Source: Pseudoalteromonas rubra | Lineage (GTDB): Bacteria > Pseudomonadota > Gammaproteobacteria > Enterobacterales > Alteromonadaceae | Assembly: GCF_000967655.1 (NCBI RefSeq) | Contig: NZ_JXYA01000013.1 | Location: 1-44,328, forward strand | Reading direction: 5' to 3' | DNA: 44,328 bases | Part shown: positions 18,893 through 28,618 of the stretch, piece after piece | How the letters are laid out: each line of letters starts with the position of its first letter | How positions within the stretch are numbered: the first letter of the stretch is position 1 | The notes under the pieces: generated by a model | The model's database searches: none | What the model was told of the DNA's origin: nothing | What the model saw: only the letters and a program-made list of their open reading frames with translations | Program-made: the position numbers and the translations under genes

Positions 18893-19558
18893 ATGCCTGG
18901 TGCAAACAACAAGGCGCGTTTGCCTGACAACCCAACCTTAAAAGAAATAAACTGGTTTAAAAAACAAATTAACTGGGGTGAGTTGCCACCATTTTATCAC
19001 CTTGTTGCCTCTTCAGTTAGTGAAGGCGAAGGTATTTTTCAGCATGGCTTTGACCATGCCGTTAAACGTCTGTTAGACAAACGGAACTGGAATCTATCCC
19101 TGCTCGGCGGATATGAAGACAGCAACGGCATGATCCACTGTGATAAAGCCCCTGCTTTGTCGCTTCATCAGGTGTTCACAGACCGTGGCTTTGAATTATG
19201 GGCCTACCCTATCGCAAAAGGCGTTAAGGTAGACCGTTATCTCAAAGACAATAAATATCTTGAGTTTAACGTCTGGGACCCGCATAGCATGAAGGTACTG
19301 CTGCGCTTTAATCAGCTGCACAAGTTTATCGCCTTCTATTTTGACCGTGGCGATACCGCAGACAAAGCGCTGATCTTGCATGCACATAAAGTGGTACATA
19401 AAACCTTGAGTATACTGCAAAGAGAATTGAACGTTATTAAGGTCGATGGGGTCTCAATTAAAGATTTTTATATGTTGTGCGAAAAAGACGCCCGAGCATG
19501 CAGCGATGAAGTAGACATTGCCAAGATCATGCTCGGCGACGAATTGAATAAGGATTAG
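18893..19558 (+). CDS. Uncharacterised conserved protein upstream of the BepA-like protease
   Basis: A 221-residue soluble protein of unknown function. I chose ATG 18893 (MPGANNKARLPDN) because a TTATAAT promoter-like element at about 18857-18863 would place the transcript start between this codon and the upstream in-frame ATG at 18848. No motif I know is visible; the composition (WFKKQINWGELPPFYHLV, aromatic rich) suggests a compact fold. Its stop codon is one base from the next ATG, so it is cotranscribed with the protease gene, which hints at a role in envelope quality control, but that is guilt by association only. Confidence 0.75.
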   Translation: MPGANNKARLPDNPTLKEINWFKKQINWGELPPFYHLVASSVSEGEGIFQHGFDHAVKRLLDKRNWNLSLLGGYEDSNGMIHCDKAPALSLHQVFTDRGFELWAYPIAKGVKVDRYLKDNKYLEFNVWDPHSMKVLLRFNQLHKFIAFYFDRGDTADKALILHAHKVVHKTLSILQRELNVIKVDGVSIKDFYMLCEKDARACSDEVDIAKIMLGDELNKD

Positions 19559-19559
19559 A

Positions 19560-21011
19560 ATGCAGTTAAGAAAGCTGTTTCAGTCATCTGTGTGCGCCCT
19601 GGCTCTGAGTATTGCCATGCCCAGCCAGGCTCAGTCGACATTCAAACTGCCAGATTTGGGCACATCTGCGGTGCAAGTGCTACCGATAGATAAAGAAAAA
19701 GCCATCGGCGAGATCATGATGATGCAGATCCGCTCTGGCTCTAAACTGGTTCAGGACCCGGTACTGGACGAATATTTATCAACCCTGGGCAACAAACTGG
19801 TTGCCAACGCCAACGATGTGCGTTTTCCCTTCTCGTTCTTCTGGATTGACAATAAAGACATCAACGCATTTGCCTTTTACGGCGGGCATGTCGGTGTACA
19901 TACTGGCCTGATGGCCCAGGCCGACAACGAAAGTCAGTTCGCTTCTGTACTGGGCCACGAGATAGCCCACGTGACACAACGTCACCTGGCACGCAGAATT
20001 CAACAAGCCAAAGACAACAGCGCGCTCACAATTGCCGGTATGATCACCGGTATTCTGGCCACCGTTATCGCACCCGATGCTGGCATGGCAATTCTGTCGG
20101 CAAGCTCCACGCAGTCCGCGCTGAGCCAGCTAACCCATAGCCGCAAGGCCGAGCAAGAAGCCGACCGCTTTGGCATGCAAACACTGTACAATGCCGGGTT
20201 CGACCCGCACGCATCAAGCGAGTTTTTGAGTAAACTGGCCGCTCAGGTGCGCTTTAAGAATAAAGCCCCGGTGTTTTTAATGTCTCACCCGTTACCCGAT
20301 TCTCGGGTCTCGGACGTCCGCTTACGCGCGCAGCAATACGAACAACGCTATGTGCCCAAAAGCCATCAGTTTCAGCTCGCAAAAAGCCGTGTAATCGCCA
20401 GATACCAGCTCGAAGGCGAGTCTGCACAGGCCTACTTTGAGCAAGCGCTGAAACACTCGTCAGATTTGGACAAAAGTGCACTGGAATATGGCCTGGCCAT
20501 TACCTATCTGGATCAGAAAAAGCTGGACCAGGCTCAGACCGTTATGGATAAGCTGCTCAGTGCTGAGCCAAACAACCTGTTCTACCTGGACGTGTACACA
20601 GACTTACTGCTGGCGAAAAAAGACTATAACGGGATCACCAAGTTGCTGGGCGAAAAACACCAGTTGCGGCCAAACAACCAAGTGATCACCCTTAACTATG
20701 CCAATGTCGCGTTAAAGAGCGAGCAATATGAATTGGCAGAACAACTGCTTAAAGTCTTTTTACTCGAGAAACCCGACCATGTGTTGGCCCGACAACTGCT
20801 TACCGACACCTATAAAAAAATGGATGCCAAAGCCAGTTATCATGAAAGTCAGGCCAGCTTGCTTAGCCATTACGGTGCCTTTATGCGCGCTGCTGACGAA
20901 ATTCAAAAGGCCCTCAACCATGTGGAAAAGGATGAAACCGTACGTCGCCTGCGCTTAAAAGCATTACTCTCACAATATCGTGACATGCAAAAAGAGCTTG
21001 CGAAACTTTAA
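19560..21011 (+). CDS. bepA: M48 family metalloprotease with TPR domain, BepA-like
   Basis: A periplasmic protease-chaperone of 483 residues related to BepA (YfgC), which helps assemble or degrade LptD and BAM-dependent outer membrane proteins. The signal peptide is visible (MQLRKLFQSSVCALALSIAM, cleavage after SQA). The catalytic zinc motif is HEIAH in VLGHEIAHVTQRHLARR, with the third ligand glutamate in EQEADRFGMQ. The C-terminal half from about 270 is built of tetratricopeptide-like helix pairs. The length matches E. coli BepA. It starts one base after the preceding stop codon. Confidence 0.92.
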   Translation: MQLRKLFQSSVCALALSIAMPSQAQSTFKLPDLGTSAVQVLPIDKEKAIGEIMMMQIRSGSKLVQDPVLDEYLSTLGNKLVANANDVRFPFSFFWIDNKDINAFAFYGGHVGVHTGLMAQADNESQFASVLGHEIAHVTQRHLARRIQQAKDNSALTIAGMITGILATVIAPDAGMAILSASSTQSALSQLTHSRKAEQEADRFGMQTLYNAGFDPHASSEFLSKLAAQVRFKNKAPVFLMSHPLPDSRVSDVRLRAQQYEQRYVPKSHQFQLAKSRVIARYQLEGESAQAYFEQALKHSSDLDKSALEYGLAITYLDQKKLDQAQTVMDKLLSAEPNNLFYLDVYTDLLLAKKDYNGITKLLGEKHQLRPNNQVITLNYANVALKSEQYELAEQLLKVFLLEKPDHVLARQLLTDTYKKMDAKASYHESQASLLSHYGAFMRAADEIQKALNHVEKDETVRRLRLKALLSQYRDMQKELAKL

Positions 21012-21213
21012 ATCGAGCGCGGTGCTGCCCGGGGTGCTATCAACTTAGTAAGCCCGGCGCAGTGCTTTTCGCGGTCTAAAACACGCCTGATTAACAGCTT
21101 ATCTTGATACCGCGTTGACCGACTCACCTAATCGAAAAACATAGGCACGACAGGCAGGATACGGTACAATTTACGCTGAATCACATAAGTATTATTACCG
21201 TAAAGGATCTTGT

Positions 21214-21561
21214 ATGTCAGTTACGATTTACCACAACCCGCGCTGTTCAAAATCTCGTGAAACCCTGGCTTTGCTGGAATCACGCGACGTTCAACCTGAA
21301 ATCGTCGAGTACCTCAAAACCCCTATCGACGAAGCAACTCTGAGCACCCTGTTACAAAAGCTTGGCTTTACCTCTGCACACCAGTTGGTACGCAGCAAAG
21401 AAACGATTTACAAAGAGCTGGGCCTGAGCAAAGACAGTGACGAAGCACGTATTCGTCAGGCTATGCTGGAAAACCCTAAGCTGATTGAAAGACCCATAGT
21501 GGTGAAAGGCGAACAAGCCGCCATTGGCCGTCCACCTGAATCGGTATTGGATATTCTGTAA
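21214..21561 (+). CDS. arsC: Arsenate reductase, glutaredoxin-dependent type (ArsC)
   Basis: A 115-residue thioredoxin-fold protein of the ArsC/Spx family. The active cysteine sits in YHNPRCSKSRETL and the cis-proline region LIERPIVV is conserved, as is the C-terminal GRPPESVLDIL. It reduces arsenate to arsenite with glutathione and glutaredoxin in characterised relatives. It is not in an ars operon: it heads an arsC-wrbA-DUF2069 cluster common in gammaproteobacteria, so a housekeeping thiol-redox role is possible. AAGGA lies upstream of the ATG. Confidence 0.93.
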   Translation: MSVTIYHNPRCSKSRETLALLESRDVQPEIVEYLKTPIDEATLSTLLQKLGFTSAHQLVRSKETIYKELGLSKDSDEARIRQAMLENPKLIERPIVVKGEQAAIGRPPESVLDIL

Positions 21562-21565
21562 CGCC

Positions 21566-22117
21566 ATGCCTGAGATCTTAGTTTTATATCATTCGAGCCA
21601 TGGCTCTGTTGCAGCAATGGCACATGAAATTGCAGAAACCCTGGCGTTTCATGGCGCACAGGTCAGGCTGCGCACTTTTGTTGCCAAAGAGGCCCATGAC
21701 ATAGTGGTGTCAAAGCAAGATCTCATTGACTGCGACGCGCTGGCATTTGGTACGCCCACACGCTTTGGCATGATGGCGTCGCAGGCAAAAACCTTCTGGG
21801 AAACCACCAGTGATATCTGGCTCAAAGGCCAGCTTATCGACAAACCGGCGTGTGTGTTTTCTTCTTCCAGCAGTATGCATGGCGGTAATGAAGCCACTTT
21901 ACTTAACCTGTCGTTACCTTTGCTGCACCATGGCATGCTGTTGATGGGTGTACCCTATGATGTGCCTGAGCTGCTATCGACCACCAGTGGTGGCACGCCG
22001 TATGGCGCAACCCATGTGGCCGGCATGGACAACAGCAACGAACTGACGGACACAGAACTGAAAATCTGCCGGGCACTGGCAAAACGACTGTTTACCATTA
22101 GCAATAAGTTATCATGA
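21566..22117 (+). CDS. wrbA: Flavodoxin-like NAD(P)H:quinone oxidoreductase, WrbA family
   Basis: A 183-residue FMN-binding reductase. The phosphate loop of the FMN site is YHSSHGSVAAMA and the second family signature is FGTPTRFGMMASQAKTFWETT. WrbA enzymes carry out two-electron reduction of quinones and protect against redox cycling. I used the ATG at 21566, 5 bp after the arsC stop, since the frame opening at 21524 overlaps arsC. It overlaps the next gene by 4 bp (ATGA). Confidence 0.9.
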   Translation: MPEILVLYHSSHGSVAAMAHEIAETLAFHGAQVRLRTFVAKEAHDIVVSKQDLIDCDALAFGTPTRFGMMASQAKTFWETTSDIWLKGQLIDKPACVFSSSSSMHGGNEATLLNLSLPLLHHGMLLMGVPYDVPELLSTTSGGTPYGATHVAGMDNSNELTDTELKICRALAKRLFTISNKLS

Positions 22118-22566
22118 GCAAGATCCCCAAAAAACCCGTGACAAAACGCTTTCAGGCCTCAGCCCTTATTGGCTATGTGGGCCTGTTAATTCTCATGCCC
22201 TTGTGGTTGTTTGTGTTGGCACCGCGTGAAGGCTACAGTACCGGCTTTGTGTTTGCCGTCTACATTTTACCTTTGCTGTTGCCCCTTAAAGGCATTATTC
22301 AGGATAAGCCTTATACCTATGCCTGGGCCAACTTCATTGTGTTGATCTACTTTACACACAGTCTCACCCTGCTGTGGGTGTCTCCCGAAGAAATGCCGTT
22401 AATTTTACTCGAGTTGTTTTTTGCCACCTGTATGTTTATTGGCTGTACGTATTACGCCAGACACAGAGGCCAGGAGCTGGGGCTGAAGATCCGTAAGCTG
22501 AAACAAGACCTGGCGGATGAAAAGGCAGCTTACGAGCAAGGTGAACAGAAGGACGAAGACAAATAA
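22114..22566 (+). CDS. DUF2069 inner-membrane protein
   Basis: A 150-residue membrane protein with four hydrophobic helices (for example GYVGLLILMPLWLFVLAP and AVYILPLLLPLKGI) and a charged C-terminal tail rich in Lys, Glu and Gln. The pattern and place after arsC-wrbA fit the DUF2069 family. Function unknown. The ATG overlaps the wrbA stop by 4 bp. Confidence 0.85.
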   Translation: MSKIPKKPVTKRFQASALIGYVGLLILMPLWLFVLAPREGYSTGFVFAVYILPLLLPLKGIIQDKPYTYAWANFIVLIYFTHSLTLLWVSPEEMPLILLELFFATCMFIGCTYYARHRGQELGLKIRKLKQDLADEKAAYEQGEQKDEDK

Positions 22567-22615
22567 ATCACTCAGGCCACAGCGCATTAATCAGTGGCCT
22601 GATGTTTTATAAGCA

Positions 22616-22939
22616 TTAGTTCGACAGCGGGCGGCCACCGGTTATTTTATTGGCACGCCCTTCCTCTTTGGCTTTTTCAGCCCGGCGACGACGCGCTTCT
22701 TTAGGATCGGCTATCAACGGGCGGTACACTTCAACCCTGTCCCCGGCACGTACCACGTGATTCAATTTAACGGTTCTGTTCCAAACACCCAGGCTCAGAT
22801 TGGTCGGGTCTATTTCAGGGCAACGCTCCAAAATACCACTTTGCAGCACAACCTGCTCTACCGAGGTGCCTTCAGCTACATCAACACTGACCGTTGTGGC
22901 CTTTTCGGGCAAGGCAAATACCACTTCAACCTGGATCAT
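22616..22939 (-). CDS. rnfH: RnfH family ubiquitin-fold protein
   Basis: A 107-residue protein of the RnfH/UPF0125 family (beta-grasp fold). The conserved elements EVVFALPEK, GVWNRTVKLNHVVRAGDRVEVYRPL and the Arg/Lys-rich tail PKEARRRRAEKAKEE are present. The biochemical role is poorly known. Its ATG overlaps the ratA stop by 4 bp, the common ratA-rnfH operon. Confidence 0.93.
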   Translation of the reverse strand: MIQVEVVFALPEKATTVSVDVAEGTSVEQVVLQSGILERCPEIDPTNLSLGVWNRTVKLNHVVRAGDRVEVYRPLIADPKEARRRRAEKAKEEGRANKITGGRPLSN

Positions 22940-23373
22940 GAGCGCACTCCGTATACAATTTTAGCTCGCTGTGTAAAGGCCGATACCATGTTCTTCGCCA
23001 CTTCATTGAAAATACGACCGAACGCCAGCTCAATCAACTTGTTGGCAAATTCAAACTCAAGCTTCAGGCACACTTTACAGGCCTGCTCATCCAGCTCAAT
23101 AAACTCCCAATAGCCGTGCAAAGACTTAAACGGGCCATCTACCAGCTGCATTCTGACTCGGTTCCCTTCATACTGATTCTTAGTCGTAAACCATTTGGTC
23201 AGACCGGCCTTAGAGATTTCAAGGCTGGCAGTCATGCCCTGATCCGAAGTATCAATCACCCGCGCCCCGGAACAATGAGGCAAAAAAGCGGGATAAGCGT
23301 CAACATCATTGACCAAGTTAAACATCTCTTGTGTGCTGTACATCACTAACGCACTTTTTTCTACTTGTGGCAT
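22936..23373 (-). CDS. ratA: Ribosome association protein RatA (PasT/coenzyme Q-binding START-like)
   Basis: A 145-residue START-like (polyketide cyclase) protein. RatA is reported to bind free 50S subunits and block 70S association; homologues resemble Coq10 ubiquinone-binding proteins. The family segments VEKSALVMYSTQEMFNLVNDVDAYPAFLPHC and WEFIELD are clear. I set the start at ATG 23373, which has GGAGAG 3-8 bases upstream and matches the family N-terminus; the open frame runs 29 codons further without similarity. It diverges from smpB, as in many gammaproteobacteria. Confidence 0.92.
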   Translation of the reverse strand: MPQVEKSALVMYSTQEMFNLVNDVDAYPAFLPHCSGARVIDTSDQGMTASLEISKAGLTKWFTTKNQYEGNRVRMQLVDGPFKSLHGYWEFIELDEQACKVCLKLEFEFANKLIELAFGRIFNEVAKNMVSAFTQRAKIVYGVRS

Positions 23374-23502
23374 ACGCTCTCCAAACTCTAACAAAGCGAT
23401 TTTACCAAGGTTTTCAAGATTTATCTTGTTTGTGACAGTCGACTGGGAGAAAATAACCACAATTTTTGATCCGCGCCGATATACAAGGTAGACTACGCCA
23501 TT

Positions 23503-23982
23503 ATGGCAAAGAAAAAACCAAACAAATCAAATAGCAATACCATAGCGCTGAATAAAAAGGCGCGTCATGAGTATTTTTTACACGACAAGTTCGAAGCCGG
23601 TATTGAACTCCAGGGCTGGGAAGTAAAAAGCATCCGAGCCGGTAAGGTCAATATCACCGATACTTATATTCACCTCAAAGACGGCGAAGCCTTTTTGCTT
23701 GCCAGTCAAATTCAACCGTTAAACAGCGCCTCAACGCACGTTATTTGCGATCCTATGCGTTATCGTAAGTTGCTGCTTAAAAAACGTGAAATTGACCGCC
23801 TGATCGGTGCCACCGAGCGTGATGGCTTTTCACTGGTCGCCACCGCCATGTACTGGAAAAAGTGTTGGGTAAAACTTGAGTTCCATCTGGCTAAAGGTAA
23901 GAAAATGCACGATAAGCGCGCCGACATCAAAGACAGAGACTGGTCGCGTGACAAAGAGCGCCTGATGAAGCACAAAGCTTAA
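23503..23982 (+). CDS. smpB: SsrA-binding protein SmpB
   Basis: SmpB binds tmRNA and delivers it to stalled ribosomes for trans-translation. The 159 residues show the conserved N-terminus [29 protein letters not shown], the [11 protein letters not shown] strand and the basic C-terminal tail [16 protein letters not shown] that folds into the mRNA channel. Its RNA partner, ssrA, lies 7.6 kb away in this window and hosts the prophage. A strong terminator follows. Confidence 0.98.
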   Translation: MAKKKPNKSNSNTIALNKKARHEYFLHDKFEAGIELQGWEVKSIRAGKVNITDTYIHLKDGEAFLLASQIQPLNSASTHVICDPMRYRKLLLKKREIDRLIGATERDGFSLVATAMYWKKCWVKLEFHLAKGKKMHDKRADIKDRDWSRDKERLMKHKA

Positions 23983-24000
23983 CGGCTGTCAGACACCCAT

Positions 24001-24028
24001 AAAAAAACCGCCTTCAGGCGGTTTTTTT
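24001..24028. terminator. Bidirectional terminator between smpB and fabB
   Basis: Stem AAAAAACCGCC / GGCGGTTTTTT with loop TTCA, A-run and T-run on either side, placed between the convergent smpB and fabB genes. Confidence 0.92.
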
Positions 24029-24049
24029 ATGGGTTAATGGCAATCGCCA

Positions 24050-25264
24050 TTAACCTTTATACTTTTGCATCACCAAAGTCGCATTGGTGCCGCCAAAGCC
24101 AAAGCTGTTCGACATCACAGTATTCAGCTCGCGCTCGCGCATTTCAGTCACAATATCCAGACCTTGTGCCTGCTCATCCAGCTCATCGATATTGATAGAC
24201 GGTGCAATGAAGTTATTTTCCAGCATCAGCACTGAGTAAATTGCTTCGTGAACACCTGCAGCGCCCAGCGCGTGACCTGTCATTGCTTTAGTGGCACTGA
24301 TCGCCGGAGAGTTATCACCAAACAACTCCTGGATAGCACCCAGCTCCTTCACATCACCAACTGGCGTCGATGTACCGTGCGTGTTCAGATAGTCGATTGG
24401 ACCTTCAATATCCTGCATAGCCTGCTTCATACATCTCACAGCGCCTTCACCAGACGGTGCAACCATGTCATAGCCGTCAGACGTTGCGCCGTAGCCAACG
24501 ATTTCAGCATAGATGTGTGCGCCACGTGCCAGTGCGTGCTCAAGCTCTTCAACGACCACGATACCGCCACCACCAGAGATAACAAAGCCATCACGGCTTG
24601 CATCGTAAGTACGTGATGCCTTTTCTGGTGCTTCATTGTATTTAGTAGACAATGCACCCATCGCATCGAATTCCATAGCCAGGGTCCAATGCAGCTCTTC
24701 ACCACCACCGGCAAAGATCACGTCTTGTTTGCCCAGCTGAATTTGCTCTACCGCATTACCAATACAGTGTGCTGACGTTGCACAGGCAGAGCTGATTGAA
24801 TAGTTTACACCTTTTATTTTAAACGGTGTTGCAAGACAAGCTGAGGCAGTACTTGCCATGGTACGTGGTACCATATAAGGACCTACACGCTTAACGCCTT
24901 TCTCGCGCAGAATGTCGGCAGCTTCAACCTGATGCTTAGACGAACCACCGCCAGAGCCAACGATAAGACCCGTGCGTTCATTAGACACCTGCTCAGGTGT
25001 CAGACCTGAGTCTTCAACCGCTTGCGCCATTGAAATATAAGAAAATGCAGCTGCATCTCCCATAAAGCGATGTGCTTTACGGTCAACCAGAGACTTCACG
25101 TCAATATCCAGCTTGCCCGATACCTGGCTGCGCAGATTCATATCTGCGAACTCTTGGTTAAAAGCGATACCACTTTTACCCGCTTTCAAAGATTCTAGTA
25201 CTTCTTGCTTGTTGTTACCGATGCTTGACACTACACCGATACCCGTAATAACGGCTCTTCTCAT
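24050..25264 (-). CDS. fabB: 3-oxoacyl-[acyl-carrier-protein] synthase I
   Basis: Elongating condensing enzyme of fatty acid synthesis, needed for unsaturated fatty acids. The 404 residues have the active cysteine in [12 protein letters not shown], the two histidines in [11 protein letters not shown] and [12 protein letters not shown], and the C-terminal [13 protein letters not shown] glycine-rich segment. The pattern is FabB rather than FabF. No fabA lies next to it. The upstream region has a FabR-like sequence (25339-25356). It diverges from mnmC. Confidence 0.96.
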   Translation of the reverse strand: MRRAVITGIGVVSSIGNNKQEVLESLKAGKSGIAFNQEFADMNLRSQVSGKLDIDVKSLVDRKAHRFMGDAAAFSYISMAQAVEDSGLTPEQVSNERTGLIVGSGGGSSKHQVEAADILREKGVKRVGPYMVPRTMASTASACLATPFKIKGVNYSISSACATSAHCIGNAVEQIQLGKQDVIFAGGGEELHWTLAMEFDAMGALSTKYNEAPEKASRTYDASRDGFVISGGGGIVVVEELEHALARGAHIYAEIVGYGATSDGYDMVAPSGEGAVRCMKQAMQDIEGPIDYLNTHGTSTPVGDVKELGAIQELFGDNSPAISATKAMTGHALGAAGVHEAIYSVLMLENNFIAPSINIDELDEQAQGLDIVTEMRERELNTVMSNSFGFGGTNATLVMQKYKG

Positions 25265-25338
25265 GGGTAATTCCCTTAGGACTTTTTAAATTTACGCGTA
25301 TTCTACGCTGAAACCAGGCACCAAGTGGTCAGCTTTCC

Positions 25339-25356
25339 AGCGTACACACGTACTCT
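25339..25356. promoter_or_regulatory. Possible FabR-type operator upstream of fabB
   Basis: AGCGTACACACGTACTCT contains the half-site AGCGTACA and an imperfect mirrored half, resembling the FabR operators I recall from gammaproteobacterial fabA/fabB promoters. It lies about 75 bp upstream of the fabB start. By-eye match only. Confidence 0.35.
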
Positions 25357-25444
25357 GAACTGATATTTGTTAAAATGCAACGGACGAACGCAAATAAAAT
25401 CCGTAAAATAGGCATCAATTTAGTAGCGAACTTTTAGACACATT

Positions 25445-27430
25445 ATGATACGCAACGCCCAGATACACTTTAACGACGCAGGCACGCCGGTTGCCGACAG
25501 CTTTGACGATGTCTACTTTTCCAACGATGACGGCCAGGCAGAGTCAGACTATGTTTTTTATTCACAAAATAGGCTCAATACCCGACTACTCAACCATGAC
25601 CGGGACCACTTTGTGGTTGCCGAGACCGGATTTGGCACCGGCCTGAATTTTCTTAATACCTGGGCTCAGTTTCAGCGTTTGAAATCACAACGCAACGTTC
25701 AACGTCTTTACTTTATTTCATTTGAAAAATACCCGATCAAGATTGAAGATTTACGACAGGCCCTAAAAGCATGGCCAGATTTATCGATTCAGGCACAACA
25801 ATTGTGCGCACAATACCCGGATGCCGTTGAAGGCTGTCATCGCCTGGAATTTGATGAGGGTGATGTGATCCTGGATCTGTGGTTTGGTGATGTTCATGCG
25901 TCTTTGCCCAAACTTTCTTATACGCCAGATGGCCTGGTAGATGCCTGGTATCTGGATGGCTTTGCTCCCAGCAAAAATCCGGATATGTGGCAACAATCTC
26001 TGTTTGATGCCATGGCAGCGCTGAGCCGGGCCAATGCGACCTTCGCGACTTTTACCGCTGCGGGCTTTGTCCGTCGGGGCTTGCAACAGGCCGGCTTTGA
26101 TTGTCAAAAAGTCAAAGGCTACGGCCGTAAGCGGGAAATGGTGATCGGTCAGTTCAATGAAGCGGATCCGCAAGCAACCAACCCGGAATACTATCGTCAC
26201 CCTACTCGCAAGCTTGAGCGCGTCGCCATCATAGGTGGTGGGATTGGCTCGGCCTGTTTAAGCTATCAGCTTGCCAAACGCAACATCAGCACCACCTTGT
26301 TTTGTAAGGATGAAACCCTCGCCGGCGGTGCATCGCACAATCGCCAGGGCGCCGTTTATCCCAACTTGCAGGCCGAGTACAGCACCACCAGTGAGCTGTA
26401 TGCTTTGAGCTTTTTATACGCACGGCGCTTTTATCAGCAAATTGAAGCGGCTGGCTTTAACTTTGAGCATGACTGGTGTGGCGTGCTGCTGCAAAGCGTG
26501 ACCGATGGCAAAAAGACACAACACCAGAAAATAGCCAACAGTGATTTATTTCCAGAGTCATTAATACGCTATGTCTCGGTAGCAGAGGCACAAAAGCTGG
26601 CCAACATAGACACCCCATTCGATGGTTTGTTTATCGAACAGGCCGGCTGGGTGAGCCCGCCGCAACTGACTGAGGCCGTGTATAACGCGGCACAAGCAAA
26701 ATGCCCTGGCCAGCAATATTTTAACGCGGATGTCAGCGAACTCGACAAGCGCGAGGATGGCTGGTATTTGCACGTAAATAAGCAATGGCAGGGTCCATTT
26801 TCCGACGTCTTTGTTTGCGCAGGCGAACACAGCGATGGGTATACTCAGACTCAGCACTTAGGGCTACACGGCGTGCGCGGTCAGGTTTCTCATATCCAGG
26901 CCGGCGAAGCCTCTTCCGGGCTCACGACGGTGTTATGCCACAAAGGATACTTTACACCCAGTGCACAGGGCGAGCACTGTATGGGCGCGACTTTTGAGAA
27001 ATACAGTAAGGGCCGTGAAGTTACCGAGCAGGATAACGCCACCAACCGTGCTCAGCTACAGGGCTTTTACGGCGATACCCAGTTTGATCAGAGCCTGGGG
27101 GAGATAACAGGAGCCAAAGCGGCGGTACGTTGCTGTTTTAACGATCACTTCCCTATGGCAGGCCAGGTGCCAGATCCAAACAGTCTGTGTGACGCCTTTG
27201 CCAATCTGCGCCGTGGCAAGCACGACGACTTTGCGCCACTTGCTCAGCCCCACGAAGGCCTGCATGTTGTGACCGGGTTTGGCGCACGCGGATTGTGTAG
27301 CGCACCTTTGGTGACAGAGCACCTGGTGGCAGCGCTGTGCGACGAACCCCGTCCGTTCAGTGAGCGGCTGAATCAGGCACTGCACCCTGCCCGCTTTGTG
27401 GTCCGGGATTTGATCAGAAATAAAATTTAA
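25445..27430 (+). CDS. mnmC: Bifunctional tRNA mnm5s2U modification protein MnmC
   Basis: MnmC finishes the mnm5s2U34 wobble modification of several tRNAs. The N-terminal half (about 1-245) is the SAM-dependent methyltransferase MnmD with ETGFGTGLNFLNTW and DAWYLDGFAPSKNP. The C-terminal half (about 260-661) is the FAD oxidase that removes the carboxymethyl group, opening with VAIIGGGIGSACLSYQLAKR and ending with GFGARGLCSAPLV. The 661-residue length fits the fused enterobacterial form. No strong ribosome site is seen before ATG 25445. A terminator follows. Confidence 0.96.
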   Translation: MIRNAQIHFNDAGTPVADSFDDVYFSNDDGQAESDYVFYSQNRLNTRLLNHDRDHFVVAETGFGTGLNFLNTWAQFQRLKSQRNVQRLYFISFEKYPIKIEDLRQALKAWPDLSIQAQQLCAQYPDAVEGCHRLEFDEGDVILDLWFGDVHASLPKLSYTPDGLVDAWYLDGFAPSKNPDMWQQSLFDAMAALSRANATFATFTAAGFVRRGLQQAGFDCQKVKGYGRKREMVIGQFNEADPQATNPEYYRHPTRKLERVAIIGGGIGSACLSYQLAKRNISTTLFCKDETLAGGASHNRQGAVYPNLQAEYSTTSELYALSFLYARRFYQQIEAAGFNFEHDWCGVLLQSVTDGKKTQHQKIANSDLFPESLIRYVSVAEAQKLANIDTPFDGLFIEQAGWVSPPQLTEAVYNAAQAKCPGQQYFNADVSELDKREDGWYLHVNKQWQGPFSDVFVCAGEHSDGYTQTQHLGLHGVRGQVSHIQAGEASSGLTTVLCHKGYFTPSAQGEHCMGATFEKYSKGREVTEQDNATNRAQLQGFYGDTQFDQSLGEITGAKAAVRCCFNDHFPMAGQVPDPNSLCDAFANLRRGKHDDFAPLAQPHEGLHVVTGFGARGLCSAPLVTEHLVAALCDEPRPFSERLNQALHPARFVVRDLIRNKI

Positions 27431-27451
27431 CGCGGTTCTGAATTAGCTGCA

Positions 27452-27476
27452 GGCTCCCAAAACGGGAGCCTTTTTT
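27452..27476 (+). terminator. Terminator of mnmC
   Basis: Stem GGCTCCC / GGGAGCC, five-base loop, then six T. It touches the stop codon of the convergent motY gene. Confidence 0.88.
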
Positions 27477-28350
27477 ATGGTTTGGAAATTTGAATCACAA
27501 CGCGGCGGTTTTTATCACGCCCGATCGGCGTGTCGTTTGGTGCAACATGGCGCTTTTCACCAAATCCGTCAGTGACTATTTTATCTTCCGGTATGCCCTT
27601 TGACGCCATGTAAGTTTTAATGGCTTCAGCCCGTTTTTTCGACATCGCCATATTCACCGAGCGGCCGCCGTAGCTGTCTGTGTAAGCCGAAATGTAAATC
27701 GACTCAATTTCAGGGTCATTGTTGAGATATTCCCCAATCATATCCAGCCGTTTTCGCGACGACTTAGTAAGCTCACTGCTGTTAAACTTATAGTTCATCA
27801 CGGTAAAGGCAATGTCTTCGAAGCTGTAAGGCAGCAGATTATCGCGGCACTGCAAGAACTCCCAGTAGGCATTTTTAAAATTCACTGAAGACAGCGCCAC
27901 TGAGATTTGGTCGTGCTGATTTTGCCAGTCCTGATAATAAAAAGTGGGATAATAGCCCTTCTCGAGCTCTGTCAGCATTTCCCAGCTGATGTCGTTGGTC
28001 AGTTCACCATCAAATTTCTTCAATAGCTTCATCTGGCCCATCACCCGTGCCGGTAACCCGGCTCGCCACGCAGGCGGCACCGACTCCAGCCCGGCAAAAT
28101 CGTAGCTATCAGGCCTGACTACCATATCCAGATTGAAGGTAAGATCTTTGTTTTTACTCGCCGTTGCCGAGAAAATGGCTTCGCCGTAATACGGCACTTC
28201 ATGTGATAAAGCGCACGACAACCGAGTGGTTCTGTCGACAAACCACTGAGAGCTGTCTGCTGTGGCAGAGTATTGCCGCATTGCGCCATGCGCCTGAAGC
28301 GTTAGCATACTCAGGGTGGTCGCAATAATCAGATTGGCTTGAAACTTCAC
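27475..28350 (-). CDS. motY: Sodium-driven flagellar motor protein MotY
   Basis: A 291-residue periplasmic protein of the T-ring that anchors PomAB stators in sodium-driven polar flagella. The N-terminal signal peptide reads VKFQANLIIATTLSMLTLQA (first residue from GTG), followed by a MotY-specific domain (about 25-160) and a C-terminal OmpA-like peptidoglycan-binding domain with MNYKFNSSELTKSSRKRLDMI, ISAYTDSYGG and KRAEAIKTYM. I chose GTG 28350 because GGAG lies 7 bases upstream and a signal peptide follows; the frame extends to an ATG at 28455 without support. Isolated MotY genes are usual in Vibrio and Alteromonadales. Confidence 0.9.
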   Translation of the reverse strand: MKFQANLIIATTLSMLTLQAHGAMRQYSATADSSQWFVDRTTRLSCALSHEVPYYGEAIFSATASKNKDLTFNLDMVVRPDSYDFAGLESVPPAWRAGLPARVMGQMKLLKKFDGELTNDISWEMLTELEKGYYPTFYYQDWQNQHDQISVALSSVNFKNAYWEFLQCRDNLLPYSFEDIAFTVMNYKFNSSELTKSSRKRLDMIGEYLNNDPEIESIYISAYTDSYGGRSVNMAMSKKRAEAIKTYMASKGIPEDKIVTDGFGEKRHVAPNDTPIGRDKNRRVVIQISKP

Positions 28351-28618
28351 ACTCTTACTCCGCTTTAAACAAAAATACCGAACCGGGCACGCTGACAAAG
28401 TGGCCAATGCCTTGGTCAGTAAACACCTCACCGGTTTATATCGCAATAATCTCAAGCAATAATCATGCCTTTAAAACCGGGCTTTTGTGGCAAAGTTCTG
28501 ACGCGCACAGCCTTTACGGTGTTTACCTTGCTTTACGTGCAGGAAACACGCCACTAAATTCGCATCTTTAGCTCTGATCAGTATAATAGGCCGCTCATTT
28601 TAGTAAACCAAGCAGATT

